Positions 23,979 through 34,064 of a stretch of DNA of 64,000 bases are shown piece after piece (the stretch's first letter is position 1; the number at the start of each line of letters is the position of its first letter). The notes under the pieces were generated by a model that was not told where the DNA came from, did not search any database, and saw only the letters and a list, made by a program, of their open reading frames with translations. The position numbers and the translations under genes were made by a program. Source of the stretch: Bacteroidota bacterium (GTDB lineage: Bacteria > Bacteroidota > Bacteroidia > Palsa-965); NCBI GenBank assembly GCA_006218065.1, contig VBWE01000016.1:20959-84958 (forward strand), read 5' to 3'.

Positions 23979-26900
23979 TTAATTACCCTCTGCTAACTTA
24001 ATTACGTAAACTTCATTATTTATCTCAAGCCGCAACAAATAAAGCCCGGCGGCATAACCGTATGATTGGGCGCTGAATGAAAATTTATAAGTACCTGCTG
24101 CAAAATTGCCGTTGGCTATTGTCGCAATGCGCTCACCGAGCGTGTTGAATACTTCCAGTTTCATATCCGCATTATTCGGAACCAGCACCCGGATATTGGT
24201 TTCATCCCGGTACGGGTTCGGAAATGCGTTCAACATACCTGCTGAAGTAAGTTCCGCTGTTCCGGTAATCAGGCTGAATACCGAATCCGAAACCGCAGTA
24301 CAACCATTGGCATCGGTAATCATCACTTCGTACCAGCCCGTAGTCCCCGCAGCGTGCGACTGTCCGTTGGCTCCGCCGATCGGCTGTCCGTTCAGGTACC
24401 ACTGGTACGTTGCCGAAGCTGTGGACGTGAGCAGCAATCCGTTTGCAGTAATGACCGGTTGTGCGGGCGCCGGGTAAATCGTGATGCCGGTGGAATTCGA
24501 TGCGGCATCGGTGCATCCGTTCGCGTCCGTAACTTCCAGCGAGTAATTACCCGGCTGCGCAGGAGTATATGTGCTGCCTGTTGCGCCATTGACCGGCTGA
24601 CCGTTCAGCGTCCACTGGTAATTTAAGCCGGACGAAGTAACTGCAACCAGTTGCGTGGAATCATACGAGCAGAATGCGAGCGGACCGTTCACGCTGAACG
24701 AAGCGACCGGGTTCTGGAAAACGTTTACCGTTACCGGCGAAGATGTGGTGGTGCTGCAGCCGGTGGAATTTACAGTAACCTGTACGCTGTACACGCCGCT
24801 GCTGTCTGCCGTCCACGCCGAAGCATTCGCACCGGCTATCGGCTGGCCGTTGTTCATCCACTGGTAACTGTAACCGGGCGTGTTCGATGTGATCATCGTC
24901 AGTTGGTTGCCGTCGCAGAAACTGGTACTGCCGAGCGGTGTAATTGTGGAAACGGGAAGCGGGTTCACCGTGATCGCAATATTCGGCGAAGTCGCGGAAC
25001 ATCCGCCGGGAGTATTCACCACGATCGAATAATTTCCGGCGGTCAGCGCACTATAAGTCGGCGAAGTCGCACCAACGATATTCGTATTGTTCAGTTTCCA
25101 CTGGTACGTGTAACCCAGGCCGGTGGAAGGACTCGTCAGTACGGCCGTATCACCGGTACAAACAGCGGATGCGCTGGCGAGCGGCGAAGTAACCGGGTAG
25201 CAAAGATTTAACGGCGACGGTAAATGGTAAACATACACGCGCGTGGTTTTGTTGGTCATGACGATATTCCCGTCGGCATTCGGCGAATTGATGCCGTAAT
25301 CGTTATCGTTCACGATCGCGATCGTGCTGTCGTTGATGATCGTGATGCCTTCCGGTTTATCGTGCGAAAGATCCCAGTTGCATTCGAGCAGGTCGAGCAG
25401 CGGGGTTTTGGTTACCGGCGTTACTCCGCGTGTGATTGCCGTTGCGGCATCGGCGAGTTGCTCGAAGGTCTGGCCGCTGTAGTTTTCAGAAACGATCGGC
25501 GTAGCGGCCGAGATATTGATCTTGTAAACGTTTTTGAAATTGAACCCGTTCCGCTCGCCGTGCTCGAGTACCAGGAATTCCGTGTTGTTGATCGCTACGA
25601 AATCGCCGATCTTCCAGTCTTTGTTGCGCATGCCGCTGCTTCCGCCGATGGGCGCGTCGTGTTCGTAAGCATACATTTTCTGCGTGCCGGTATTCATATC
25701 GTACTCGATGATCCGGTGCAGGCGCGAAGCATCACTGGCCGCGGTATTCGGGTTGGCCAGCGGCGATTGTACGATCGCGTACACTTTCCCGTTCGGCGCG
25801 AATGTAACGCCTTCGAAGCCGCGGTTAGGCACCCGTTTTTTGAACATCGTATCGATGGCGATATTGTTGGCCGATACGCCGAAAGGCGTGTACCGGTTAA
25901 TCAACTCGCCGGTTGTTTTATTGTACCGCGCGAAAGTAGCGCCGTATTCTTCACTGATGTAAAGATCGTCCTGGTTTCCTTCCACGATCCCTTCCGGATC
26001 GGTGCCCCAGGCATCGGGCGAAAGAATGGTGGGATTGGTATCGCTCCAGGCCACTTCCCCTGTGCCCCCCGACCCGGGAGGGTTGGGAAGACCGGTCTGG
26101 TTGCTGCCGCCCGGACGTTTCATGTTCATCGTATTCAGTATCCGGATAGAATCATTCTGCAGTTTGATGCGGTGAATTTTCGGCGCATAGTTCGGGAAAG
26201 GAAAAAGCAAGGTTGTGCCGCTGGCGTTCGGATGCGAACCGGCATCGAGATTCGGACCACGGTCGCTGTTTACATAAAATTCCATGTTCGTTCCCGGGAT
26301 GCAGTGCAGCCCGGAGAAACCGCCTTCGTACAGATTATTTCCCTGGTAGTTCCCGATAAGCAGTGAATCGTACAGGTCATACGTATCGAGCGCAATATCG
26401 CTGCCCTGCGAAAGACCGATGTTGATCTGGTAGATGGAAATCGTTCCGCTGATCTCGTTCGCCGCGATGAGCAGGTTGCGTCCGTTCGGGCTTTGCGCTT
26501 TCGGAATAAAAAGCAAGCCTTCCGGGCCGAGATCGGCGCCCATGTTCAGCGCAGGCGTTTGCCCGAAATTGCGTGAATTGATATACTGCACATAATAAGG
26601 AGCAAGCGGGTTGGTGATATTGTAAACCATAATACCGCCTATGCGTTCGAGGCCGACGAAGGCATACATGCTGTCGCCGATCTGTGCGGTGATCACCGCT
26701 TCAGCTTCCGGTCCTTTGTCATCGCTGCGGTTCTTCTTGGTGTTGTTCGTATTGCTGCAATTGAAGTTCGTCGTGTTCGATGCCGAAGTCAGTTGTTCGA
26801 AATCGTCGCCGCTGTCAAAAACCAGCGAGCCGGCCGAATCCCATACGGAAAAAGAACGCGAGCCGAATGAATAAAGCACGTCAAAATCGCCATCATTATC

Positions 26901-27977
26901 CGTATCACCGAAACGGTTCGTGATATTGAGGCGGCCGAGATTGTTGTTGTTCTGCAAGATAGCTGCGTTCGGGAATGCCGTGGGATCAAGCACACGGGAA
27001 CTGATACGGCTGACTTCATTCAGCGCGCTGTATTCGCGCGCATCGCCTTCGTTGGCGGTAATCAGGTAAGTCTGTCCGTTGTACCTTACGGAAGTAATCG
27101 CGTCCGGCTGGTACATTCCTTTCACCGGCCAGTTCGCGATATTGATATTCCCGCTGTTCTGGTCCGATGCGTCCATACCGTTGCCGGGAATGTTGTGGTC
27201 TTTATAGCCGAGTCCTTTCAACGCAACGAACGAATTGGTTTGCAGGTTCAGGATACCGATGGCGTTTCCTTCCTGCAAAGTTACCCAGGCCGTTTGCGAA
27301 TTGGCGGCGACCGTAATGTACTCCGGTTCGAGATCCTGCGCGACAGTCGAGCCCGGACCAAAAATGCGGATACTCGGATCGAGCGGTCCGCTGTTGAAAG
27401 CCGTAAAACCTGCGGTAGTCACGTTGGCCTGTGTGAGGTTACTCACGCCGCCCGAAATATCGATGATGCTCACGCTGCCTTCCGGATCAAGCGTGTACGT
27501 ACTGTTCGGCTCGCCTTCGTTGGCTACAAGCACTTTCATCCCGTCGGGTGTAAAGCAGATCATATCGGGCAAAGCGCCTACGGTTACACTGTCGAGCAGG
27601 TTTCCGTTCGTATCGAAGAATACGGCTTTACCGGGCAATTGTTTGTTCGCGTTTTCAATGGCGGCGGCAACCACGCCGTTTTTTACCGCCACGCTGTTTG
27701 CCGCGTTTCCGAAAGGAGCGAGATCGATTGACGCCAGGAGTGTGGGTGTAAACGGGTTGGTGAGATTAATAATGTCAAGGTCACCCGTGGACGCATTAAC
27801 AGAAAATAATTTTTTGCTGGTATAATCGTAGCCTACGATTTCCGTCCCTCCCGCATCGTATGTATTGCTGGCATACCGGCCGATAAACTGCAGCGATATG
27901 GACGACTGGGCCTGGACAGCGCCGGAGATAAGAATTGCACCGGACAGGAATGCGAATGTTTTTCTTCTGATTTTCAT
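23979..27977 (-). CDS. Very large secreted choice-of-anchor I / phytase-like T9SS protein
   Basis: 1332 residues. Signal peptide to ...GAVQAQ (24). About 25-535 is a choice-of-anchor I beta-propeller (EIVGYDYTSKKLFSVNAS, LDIINLTNP, ICFTPDGMKVLVANEGEPN). About 540-940 is an esterase-like/phytase-like propeller (GFSGLHCIPGTNMEFYVNSDRG, DAWGTDPEGI, PNRGFEGVTFAP, FLVLEHGERNG). Then four Ig-like modules (about 950-1240, each with YQW followed by a proline/asparagine-rich turn) and a T9SS sorting domain (LNAFPNPYRDETNI to the end). It may be a surface phosphoesterase or binding protein; catalytic residues could not be verified. It is a single gene followed by a strong terminator. Confidence 0.85.
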   Translation of the reverse strand: MKIRRKTFAFLSGAILISGAVQAQSSISLQFIGRYASNTYDAGGTEIVGYDYTSKKLFSVNASTGDLDIINLTNPFTPTLLASIDLAPFGNAANSVAVKNGVVAAAIENANKQLPGKAVFFDTNGNLLDSVTVGALPDMICFTPDGMKVLVANEGEPNSTYTLDPEGSVSIIDISGGVSNLTQANVTTAGFTAFNSGPLDPSIRIFGPGSTVAQDLEPEYITVAANSQTAWVTLQEGNAIGILNLQTNSFVALKGLGYKDHNIPGNGMDASDQNSGNINIANWPVKGMYQPDAITSVRYNGQTYLITANEGDAREYSALNEVSRISSRVLDPTAFPNAAILQNNNNLGRLNITNRFGDTDNDGDFDVLYSFGSRSFSVWDSAGSLVFDSGDDFEQLTSASNTTNFNCSNTNNTKKNRSDDKGPEAEAVITAQIGDSMYAFVGLERIGGIMVYNITNPLAPYYVQYINSRNFGQTPALNMGADLGPEGLLFIPKAQSPNGRNLLIAANEISGTISIYQINIGLSQGSDIALDTYDLYDSLLIGNYQGNNLYEGGFSGLHCIPGTNMEFYVNSDRGPNLDAGSHPNASGTTLLFPFPNYAPKIHRIKLQNDSIRILNTMNMKRPGGSNQTGLPNPPGSGGTGEVAWSDTNPTILSPDAWGTDPEGIVEGNQDDLYISEEYGATFARYNKTTGELINRYTPFGVSANNIAIDTMFKKRVPNRGFEGVTFAPNGKVYAIVQSPLANPNTAASDASRLHRIIEYDMNTGTQKMYAYEHDAPIGGSSGMRNKDWKIGDFVAINNTEFLVLEHGERNGFNFKNVYKINISAATPIVSENYSGQTFEQLADAATAITRGVTPVTKTPLLDLLECNWDLSHDKPEGITIINDSTIAIVNDNDYGINSPNADGNIVMTNKTTRVYVYHLPSPLNLCYPVTSPLASASAVCTGDTAVLTSPSTGLGYTYQWKLNNTNIVGATSPTYSALTAGNYSIVVNTPGGCSATSPNIAITVNPLPVSTITPLGSTSFCDGNQLTMITSNTPGYSYQWMNNGQPIAGANASAWTADSSGVYSVQVTVNSTGCSTTTSSPVTVNVFQNPVASFSVNGPLAFCSYDSTQLVAVTSSGLNYQWTLNGQPVNGATGSTYTPAQPGNYSLEVTDANGCTDAASNSTGITIYPAPAQPVITANGLLLTSTASATYQWYLNGQPIGGANGQSHAAGTTGWYEVMITDANGCTAVSDSVFSLITGTAELTSAGMLNAFPNPYRDETNIRVLVPNNADMKLEVFNTLGERIATIANGNFAAGTYKFSFSAQSYGYAAGLYLLRLEINNEVYVIKLAEGN

Positions 27978-28156
27978 GTGCGATATTTTGGTCGCACAAA
28001 AATCTTTTCATTCGATTAAGTCAACGCATGAACTAAATTATGAATGCTTTATGATGATGTAAACAGGTTAAGTAAAGATTCCCGCAATTTGAATTGCTCG
28101 TCCTTCCTGTATTTCGCACAGGTTACGCCGGGAGCAAACAGGACAATGAAATACAA

Positions 28157-29098
28157 TCATTTTAATTTGACCATCTTCTTGCCATCCCACCGGTAATAAT
28201 GCGTCACGTTTTTTGTGACGGTTGATTTGAACGAACCGCTTTCCGTCAGCATAGCTTCCCCGTTTTTATCCAGCATGCTGGTCGTTTCGTATTTTTTTAT
28301 CACGATCAGTTCGGACGGTTTTGCCGCGATATCTTTAGGCACCGCATGCGTATTCAGTGTCCCGGAATGCCGGTTGAAAATATTATCCAGGTCGCCGTTC
28401 TCCACCAGCATCACTTTACCTGCGGGAAAAGTAACCGGGAGCCAGGTGGTCGTGCAGGAAATATCGCCCTGCTCGCCACCGCAAAACGAACGGCAGAGTT
28501 CGGATAATTTTCCCCCGGCATCAATAATGAAAATTTCCGTCGTGCCTCCGCCGCAGTATGCCTGTATTGCCGTAAAACGAAAAAGCATGCCCGTGTTTTT
28601 CCAGTCGAGACAACTGAGTTCCTGTACCTTGTATGTTGCTTCAAGCGGTTGGGAAATCACCAGGCTGTCCGTAAATTTTTTCTCTTTCAGATTGTATTTA
28701 TAGATCAGGAGATTATACTTGCCGTTCGGACCTATAAAATCAGGCAGCAGGTAGTATTCATTTTTGCCGGCCGGATCAGTCAATGTATGTTCAGCTACAT
28801 CAGCCTGGGCGATATAACCTGTACGCCTGTCGCGCAATTCCACCTTGTACCAGTTCCCGCCTCTTTGTAATATTTTTAGCGGCGCCCGGAAAGGCGCGTG
28901 GCACAAGAATGCGGCTGTTGTATCCGGCGCAGTAAAAATTTTTGCAGAATCCGTGAAAACAGCCGTGTTTACGAAATTCTCATAATAATCTCCCAAAAGA
29001 TCGTGCATGGACGGAAGCCGCTTGCTGTTGTCCCGGGGTTGTGCATGACAGAAAAACTGGCTGGAAGCTGCGAATAAAAACAAGATTATTTTTTTCAT
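28157..29098 (-). CDS. Secreted protein with an SH3-like module
   Basis: 313 residues. Signal peptide MKKIILFLFAASSQFFCHAQ (20). About 45-105 reads as a bacterial SH3-like domain (AKIFTAPDTTAAFLCHAPFRAPLKIL, NWYKVELRDRRTGYIAQADV), which often binds peptidoglycan or peptides. The rest is beta-rich with a cysteine-containing block (CGGGTTEIFIID, CRSFCGGEQGDISC at about 200-225). It ends with HYYRWDGKKMVKLK, a sequence style typical of periplasmic Bacteroidota proteins of unknown function. It starts 6 bases after the SanA-like gene ends on the same strand and is possibly co-transcribed with it. Confidence 0.6.
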   Translation of the reverse strand: MKKIILFLFAASSQFFCHAQPRDNSKRLPSMHDLLGDYYENFVNTAVFTDSAKIFTAPDTTAAFLCHAPFRAPLKILQRGGNWYKVELRDRRTGYIAQADVAEHTLTDPAGKNEYYLLPDFIGPNGKYNLLIYKYNLKEKKFTDSLVISQPLEATYKVQELSCLDWKNTGMLFRFTAIQAYCGGGTTEIFIIDAGGKLSELCRSFCGGEQGDISCTTTWLPVTFPAGKVMLVENGDLDNIFNRHSGTLNTHAVPKDIAAKPSELIVIKKYETTSMLDKNGEAMLTESGSFKSTVTKNVTHYYRWDGKKMVKLK

Positions 29099-29104
29099 GG
29101 CTGT

Positions 29105-29821
29105 TTAAACCGGAACGTTTATTTTTTCTCCCAAAAATTTCGGTGCGGTATGAAAAACATACAGGTCGAACACCGCTGCCACCCGTGCAAAATACTCACG
29201 CACCTGCGTTCTCCATCCGAAATTTCTGCCCACATCCTTCGCGTTGAAAGCAAGCGCATCCATCCGGTAATACGCTGCGATGAACAACGCGCGCTCGTTG
29301 TGAAACTGCTGCGAGATGATGGTTACCGAATTTTGTCCGAAAACTTTGCGGCAGCGGACTACGGAATCGAGCGTGCGGAAACCGGCGAAACCCATCGTGA
29401 TGCACGAGTCCGGAACGCCGAGCACCACGAGCGCATCCCGCATGTCGGTGGCTTCGTCGTAACCTTTGGTGTGATTATCGCCACTCACGATGATATGCCT
29501 GATCTTCCCGGCATGAAAAAGCGCCGCCGCCGCTTCGATGCGGTAGCTGAAATACGGGTTTGCCGAGTCGTTTTCCAGTTTTTTGTTCGTACCGAGCAGC
29601 AAACCGGTTGCACGCGCGGGAATACTGTCGGCATTGCTGAAAATTTTTCCTTCCGCTTTGTTCATCACCCAGCGGTGGCTGAAGTAGATCAACCCGAAAA
29701 ACAAAGTGATACAAACCAGCGTAACACTTTTCCAGCGCGCACGGTACCAGCGCCAGGTTTTGCCGGGAAGTTTGCGGAGGACCTGTTTCGTGCCAGTCAG
29801 AAATGTGCGGAGGCTATTCAT
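29105..29821 (-). CDS. SanA/YdcF-like (DUF218) membrane protein
   Basis: 238 residues from the ATG at 29821 (a TTG five codons upstream is less likely). One N-terminal membrane helix (about 28-47) anchors a periplasmic DUF218 domain: GLLLGTNKKL, PYFSYRIEAAAALFHAGKIRHIIVSGDN, DEATDMRDALVVLGVPDSCI, and VTIISQQFHNERALFIA. This is the ElyC/SanA/YdcF family; SanA in enterobacteria contributes to envelope barrier function and vancomycin resistance. No catalytic assignment is made. Confidence 0.88.
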   Translation of the reverse strand: MNSLRTFLTGTKQVLRKLPGKTWRWYRARWKSVTLVCITLFFGLIYFSHRWVMNKAEGKIFSNADSIPARATGLLLGTNKKLENDSANPYFSYRIEAAAALFHAGKIRHIIVSGDNHTKGYDEATDMRDALVVLGVPDSCITMGFAGFRTLDSVVRCRKVFGQNSVTIISQQFHNERALFIAAYYRMDALAFNAKDVGRNFGWRTQVREYFARVAAVFDLYVFHTAPKFLGEKINVPV

Positions 29822-29976
29822 GGAAAGTAAAACCAATTATAAGTAAAACCGAAACGTTCTTCTGCACGCTCTGTAATTTAAAAGCAGTCACGGCGTTTCG
29901 ATTTTATTTTATCCCAATAGTACCGCGAAAAGGAAAACGGAAGGACCGGTTTTGTGCAGTTGTATGCCTTTTCCTT

Positions 29977-30852
29977 TCAGGCGTACAATTCCATGATCAC
30001 GAAAACCGAAAAAGCGACGCTGGCGATGCCGTTGGTCGTAAAAAAGGCGAGGTTCACCCGGCTCAGGTCGGTCGGTTTCACCAGCGTGTGCTGGTACACC
30101 AGCAGCCCGCAGAAAACCAGCGCACCGAACCAGTACCACAGGGTAAATTCGGCATAATAACCCGCATAAACGATCAGTCCCGCGGAGCAGAGGTGCAGCA
30201 CACGCGAGAAAAGCAGGGCGCCTTTTTTTCCGAGCAGCACGGGAATGGAATTGAGTTTTTTCGAACGGTCGAATTCTTCATCCTGCAAAGCGTAAATAAT
30301 ATCGAAACCGCTCACCCAGGAAAGTACGGCGAATGAATAAAAAAGCGGGAGCCGGTCGAAATACCCCGTAACCGCCAGCCAGGCCCCGATGGGCGCCAGT
30401 GCCAGGCCCACGCCAAGCACCAGGTGACAAAGCGCTGTAAACCGTTTCGTATAACTGTAGCCGAGGATCACGAGCAAAGCCACCGGCGAGAGGTAAAAAC
30501 AGATCCGGTTGATGAAAAACGTAGTCGCGATAAAAAGCAGGCTGCTCACGATCACGAAAACCAGCGCGGATTTTGCACCGATAATCCCGGCCGGAATTTC
30601 ACGTACCACGGTCCGCGCATTCGCCGCATCGATATCGCGGTCGATATACCGGTTGAAGGCCATGGCTGCACTTCGCGCGAAAACCATGCAGCCGATCACC
30701 AGTCCGAAAAGTTTCCACGAAAAAACCGCCGGCGTGAATTCCACCGCGAGCAGGTAACCGATCACGGCGAAAGGCATCGCGAAAATGGTGTGACTGAATT
30801 TGACCAGCGAAAGGAAATTGGAAACCGCGCTTTTGGGGTTGGCCGTACTCAT
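29977..30852 (-). CDS. UbiA-family prenyltransferase (MqnP-like)
   Basis: 291 residues with about eight or nine membrane helices. The two Asp-rich motifs for prenyl diphosphate and Mg2+ are present: NRYIDRDIDAANART (about 66-80) and DIIYALQDEEFDRSKKLNSIP (about 185-205). The N-terminus LVKFSHTIFAMPFAVIGYLLA matches the putative 4-hydroxybenzoate polyprenyltransferase subgroup that serves menaquinone synthesis by the futalosine route (MqnP), more than ubiquinone UbiA; Bacteroidota make menaquinone. Other menaquinone genes are not in the window. Its start overlaps the stop of a small membrane protein gene by four bases. Confidence 0.88.
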   Translation of the reverse strand: MSTANPKSAVSNFLSLVKFSHTIFAMPFAVIGYLLAVEFTPAVFSWKLFGLVIGCMVFARSAAMAFNRYIDRDIDAANARTVVREIPAGIIGAKSALVFVIVSSLLFIATTFFINRICFYLSPVALLVILGYSYTKRFTALCHLVLGVGLALAPIGAWLAVTGYFDRLPLFYSFAVLSWVSGFDIIYALQDEEFDRSKKLNSIPVLLGKKGALLFSRVLHLCSAGLIVYAGYYAEFTLWYWFGALVFCGLLVYQHTLVKPTDLSRVNLAFFTTNGIASVAFSVFVIMELYA

Positions 30853-31094
30853 CGCGTGATCATAAAATAAAGCGTGAGCAGCAGCGGCGTGGAACTCAGC
30901 AGCAGGCCGATATAACCGGGATTGAAGAAACCGACCTTCACGTCGTGCCGCGTTACCAGCCCCACGTAAATGCTGGAAAGAATAAATCCCACGAGTGCGG
31001 AAATCATCCCGATGGGCGGGTAGTACAAAGCTGCAAGTACCGTAAAACCGCCGACTACCAGGCAGAGTATTCCAATGATGCGAATGTTTTTCAA
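30849..31094 (-). CDS. Small three-helix membrane protein
   Basis: 81 residues, almost entirely hydrophobic, with helices at about 5-25, 27-46 and 58-78. The overlap (ATGA) with the UbiA-like gene suggests translational coupling and perhaps a role beside the prenyltransferase. I do not recognise the family. Confidence 0.65.
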   Translation of the reverse strand: MKNIRIIGILCLVVGGFTVLAALYYPPIGMISALVGFILSSIYVGLVTRHDVKVGFFNPGYIGLLLSSTPLLLTLYFMITR

Positions 31095-31125
31095 ATCAGT
31101 AATTTTTGCTCCGGCTGCGCTGCGT

Positions 31126-33285
31126 TTATTTCAGCACGAGTTTCTGTACGGCAACAATTTCTCCTGCAGCGAGCAGGTTACAGAAATAAATCCCGTCAGC
31201 CAGTTTATCCCGGCGCAAATTTACTTCATTTTGTGCGCCCGTTATGGGAATACTTTCGAGACGCTGCCCGAGTACGTTGGTAATAACGATTTCCGTCGCG
31301 GCTTTGTTCAGGCCTTTCCAGGAAACGGTGAAAAACTCACCTGCGGGATTGGGATAAATGTTCATGGAAGCGAGCGTACTCATTTCATCATGACTGGTCA
31401 GCGGGCATCCCACCAGCGCATTGAACGCATCCACTTTGCCGTGTCCCCAGGTAATATCCGGAAGGCTGCTGCCGGTAAACCCGTCGGTGAACGAACACAT
31501 CGTGATCGCGTTTTTCACATCCCACCAGGATGCGTTCGGGTAACGCTGCAGGTAAAGCGCAGCAATACCGGCAACTACCGGCGACGATGCCGAACTTCCC
31601 GCGAAAATAAGATGGTACCCGCCGGGTGCTACGTACTGCGGAGCATTTGCAATATAATTGGCGAGGATGCTTGAATCGGCGGTGGTATGAATGTACGCGC
31701 CGGTGGCCGTAATATCCGGTTTGATACGCCCGTCGCGCGTGGGACCGATGCTCGAATTCCACATGATGTCGCCGGCGGTAACCAGTGAATCGTATGTGTA
31801 ATCACTGTTGAGTCCCGGGAAAGAATCGCGGTTCACATAGTTTCCGACAACGATCACGCGATCGGAACACTGGAAGCTGCTGACCATAGTATGCGTGGTA
31901 TCGAACGGTTTGTAATAATTGATCCGCGGGTACACGCCGGCCGACGGAAGCGCATTGGTATTCGCATCGAAACACCAGAGGTGGAATAATCCGCTGCCGG
32001 TCAGTTCGAGGCTCCAGTAATAATTGGCGATCGAATCGGGCGTGATGATATATTCCATGGAGTATGCGCTTCCCTGGATGGAGGCATGCCGCTCGGAAAT
32101 GCCCATGCGCTGGCCGCTTCCGTTGAGCAGCGTATCGTAAAAAGTACCGGGAAGGTTTTGCGCGATCGTCGTGAAGGTACTCCGGGCGCGGTCGCTGAAC
32201 GAAGGCGTATGCTGCGTAACGCCGACCGCCATTTTCGCCGCGTTGAAATTATTCGTATCCGCCCAGAGCTGGAGGTACAGCGGGCCGGAATTCGGCGCGA
32301 CGAACCAGCTCAGGTTGGTGTCGGCATTGCTCAGGTTGTACGAAAGATGAACGGGCAAATTGCCCGTATTGCCCACTGCACCAACCACGGAACGCCCGTT
32401 CTGCGCAGCCAGCAGGTTGTCGATCATGATCGCCTGCAGGTCCTGCCCGTCGTGCGAGCCGTAATAATCGCCCACGCTGGCGTTGATCACGCAGGGGCGG
32501 CCGAGCGCGGTGGCTTTGTCGAAAATGTATGCGGCGGCATCGGCTATGGCTGTGGGACTGAACTGCCCGTTGAAATCGAGCGCCACCATGATGATGTCGG
32601 ACTGCGGAGCGGCGCCGCTGTAATCGCGCACAGTGGTTGAACTGCCGTCGCCCGCGGCGATACCGGTTACCTGCGTGCCGTGACCGTAATACGCGAGATC
32701 GTCGTGTGTGCAAAGCCCGCTGTCGATTTTCGCTTTCGTCCATTCCACACCGTACGTAAACGGCGAGGGAGACGGCGGTCCCACGGTTGCGCGCTGATCC
32801 CATATATACAGGATCCGCGTTTTATTGGCGGTGTCTTTGAAATCGGGATGTTTGAAATCAACACCCGAATCGATCAGCCCGACAATCACGCCCGAACCGT
32901 CGTAGCCCTGCGGAAGCGGGGACATGCCGTTGCGCACGGGGGTAATGGTATTGATGCCTTTCATCGTATCGTTGAGCGGCTGCGTGCGGCGCTTTCCGCC
33001 TTCGGCGCGCCGGATGGCGTCTTCGGCAATAAAGTTTTCGAAAGCCGTTGCGGGAATTTCAACGGAGAAAATTTCACCGGAACCGTGCACGATCCGACCG
33101 CCGTGTTTTTTTACCGCATTTTCGATGGCCTGCGGCTGTCCTTTGACCAGCAGGCGAAGCGTATTTCCTGCTTTGGCTGCTGCTGCTGCGTCATGCTGAA
33201 GCAGCAGACTGGATTTGGACGGACCCTGCGCGAAAGAAAAACCAAACGCGAGCAGGAAAGTGAAAAGAGCGGAAAGATGTTTCAT
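31126..33285 (-). CDS. Secreted subtilisin-like serine protease with T9SS domain
   Basis: 719 residues. Signal peptide to ...GFSFAQ (20), a probable inhibitory propeptide (about 25-115), then the S8 catalytic domain with the full triad: D139 (VGLIDSGVDFKHPDF), H202 (YYGHGTQVTGIAAG) and S565 (GSSASSPVVAG; the usual GTSMAxP is GSSASSP). An inserted beta domain lies at about 310-480. The last 80 residues are a T9SS sorting domain (MNIYPNPAGEFFTVSW to AVQKLVLK). It is probably a surface or extracellular protease. A divergent secreted-protein gene starts 92 bases away. Confidence 0.94.
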   Translation of the reverse strand: MKHLSALFTFLLAFGFSFAQGPSKSSLLLQHDAAAAAKAGNTLRLLVKGQPQAIENAVKKHGGRIVHGSGEIFSVEIPATAFENFIAEDAIRRAEGGKRRTQPLNDTMKGINTITPVRNGMSPLPQGYDGSGVIVGLIDSGVDFKHPDFKDTANKTRILYIWDQRATVGPPSPSPFTYGVEWTKAKIDSGLCTHDDLAYYGHGTQVTGIAAGDGSSTTVRDYSGAAPQSDIIMVALDFNGQFSPTAIADAAAYIFDKATALGRPCVINASVGDYYGSHDGQDLQAIMIDNLLAAQNGRSVVGAVGNTGNLPVHLSYNLSNADTNLSWFVAPNSGPLYLQLWADTNNFNAAKMAVGVTQHTPSFSDRARSTFTTIAQNLPGTFYDTLLNGSGQRMGISERHASIQGSAYSMEYIITPDSIANYYWSLELTGSGLFHLWCFDANTNALPSAGVYPRINYYKPFDTTHTMVSSFQCSDRVIVVGNYVNRDSFPGLNSDYTYDSLVTAGDIMWNSSIGPTRDGRIKPDITATGAYIHTTADSSILANYIANAPQYVAPGGYHLIFAGSSASSPVVAGIAALYLQRYPNASWWDVKNAITMCSFTDGFTGSSLPDITWGHGKVDAFNALVGCPLTSHDEMSTLASMNIYPNPAGEFFTVSWKGLNKAATEIVITNVLGQRLESIPITGAQNEVNLRRDKLADGIYFCNLLAAGEIVAVQKLVLK

Positions 33286-33377
33286 ATGAACAGCGGTGTT
33301 GATGAGTGTTACCCGGACAGATGTACGTTGTTATATCTATAAAGTTCGGAAAATCTTTGCGAACTTTGAGTAACGAT

Positions 33378-34016
33378 ATGACAATTCGAAAGTTCATCCT
33401 GCCTTTTGTCCTCTTTTTGCCTTTGCTGGCGCAGGCTGCGGGCGATTCGATCGCTTACGGTTCCGGTTTTCGTTTCCGCGACGGTATTTTTCTCCGTTAC
33501 GAGCAGTTTCGCAGCAATAGCCCCGTCCCGAAAAAAAGCATCATTTCGAGTTACGATACCACGCGCCTCGATTTTGTGAAGACGATGCTCAGTTACAACA
33601 GCGTGCATTATCGTGATACAGCGAACCTCGAACAATCCGTGGGCAGCGACAAAGTATGGGGATACGCCGAAAACGGCGCAGCATATATTTATGTGAACGG
33701 GCAATTCAACCGCATTACGGTGGTGGGAAGTCTCTGCCATTTCACGGCCATGGAAACGCATTACATGTACACCGGTTCGCCCACGCCTTACGGAAGTCCG
33801 TACGGAACGCCCGTGCAGCAGCTCGTCCAGCTCATCCTCGATACGCAGACAGGAAATGTATTGCAGTTCACACCCGAGGTGATGGAGAAGCTGCTCGAGC
33901 GCGACGATGCCCTTTATAAAGAGTTCACGGCGCTGAAAAAGAAGAAAAAGAAGCAGAGCATTTTTATCTATCTGCGGAAGTACAACGAGAAGCACCCACT
34001 GAAGTTTCCCGCGTGA
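33378..34016 (+). CDS. Secreted protein of unknown function
   Basis: 212 residues from the ATG at 33378, which gives a signal peptide (MTIRKFILPFVLFLPLLAQA); an upstream ATG at 33306 lies 72 bases earlier and adds no signal feature. The mature part repeats a beta pattern with aromatic turns (GSGFRFRDGIFLRYEQF, WGYAENGAAYIYVNGQFNRIT) and ends in a lysine-rich helix (ALKKKKKKQSIFIYLRKYNEKHPLKFPA). It is divergent from the subtilase gene. I do not recognise it. Confidence 0.6.
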   Translation: MTIRKFILPFVLFLPLLAQAAGDSIAYGSGFRFRDGIFLRYEQFRSNSPVPKKSIISSYDTTRLDFVKTMLSYNSVHYRDTANLEQSVGSDKVWGYAENGAAYIYVNGQFNRITVVGSLCHFTAMETHYMYTGSPTPYGSPYGTPVQQLVQLILDTQTGNVLQFTPEVMEKLLERDDALYKEFTALKKKKKKQSIFIYLRKYNEKHPLKFPA

Positions 34017-34064
34017 TTTTTAAATGAGCCGGGAGGATTGTGTAAATTAATTGCCGGGCAGCTT

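Noticed and set aside
25224..26366. 380-codon open frame on the plus strand inside the large T9SS gene
   Set aside because: The opposite strand encodes conserved propeller domains; the antisense product has no family features.
29834..29836. TTG start for the SanA-like protein
   Set aside because: An ATG five codons later (29819-29821) is sufficient and more usual.
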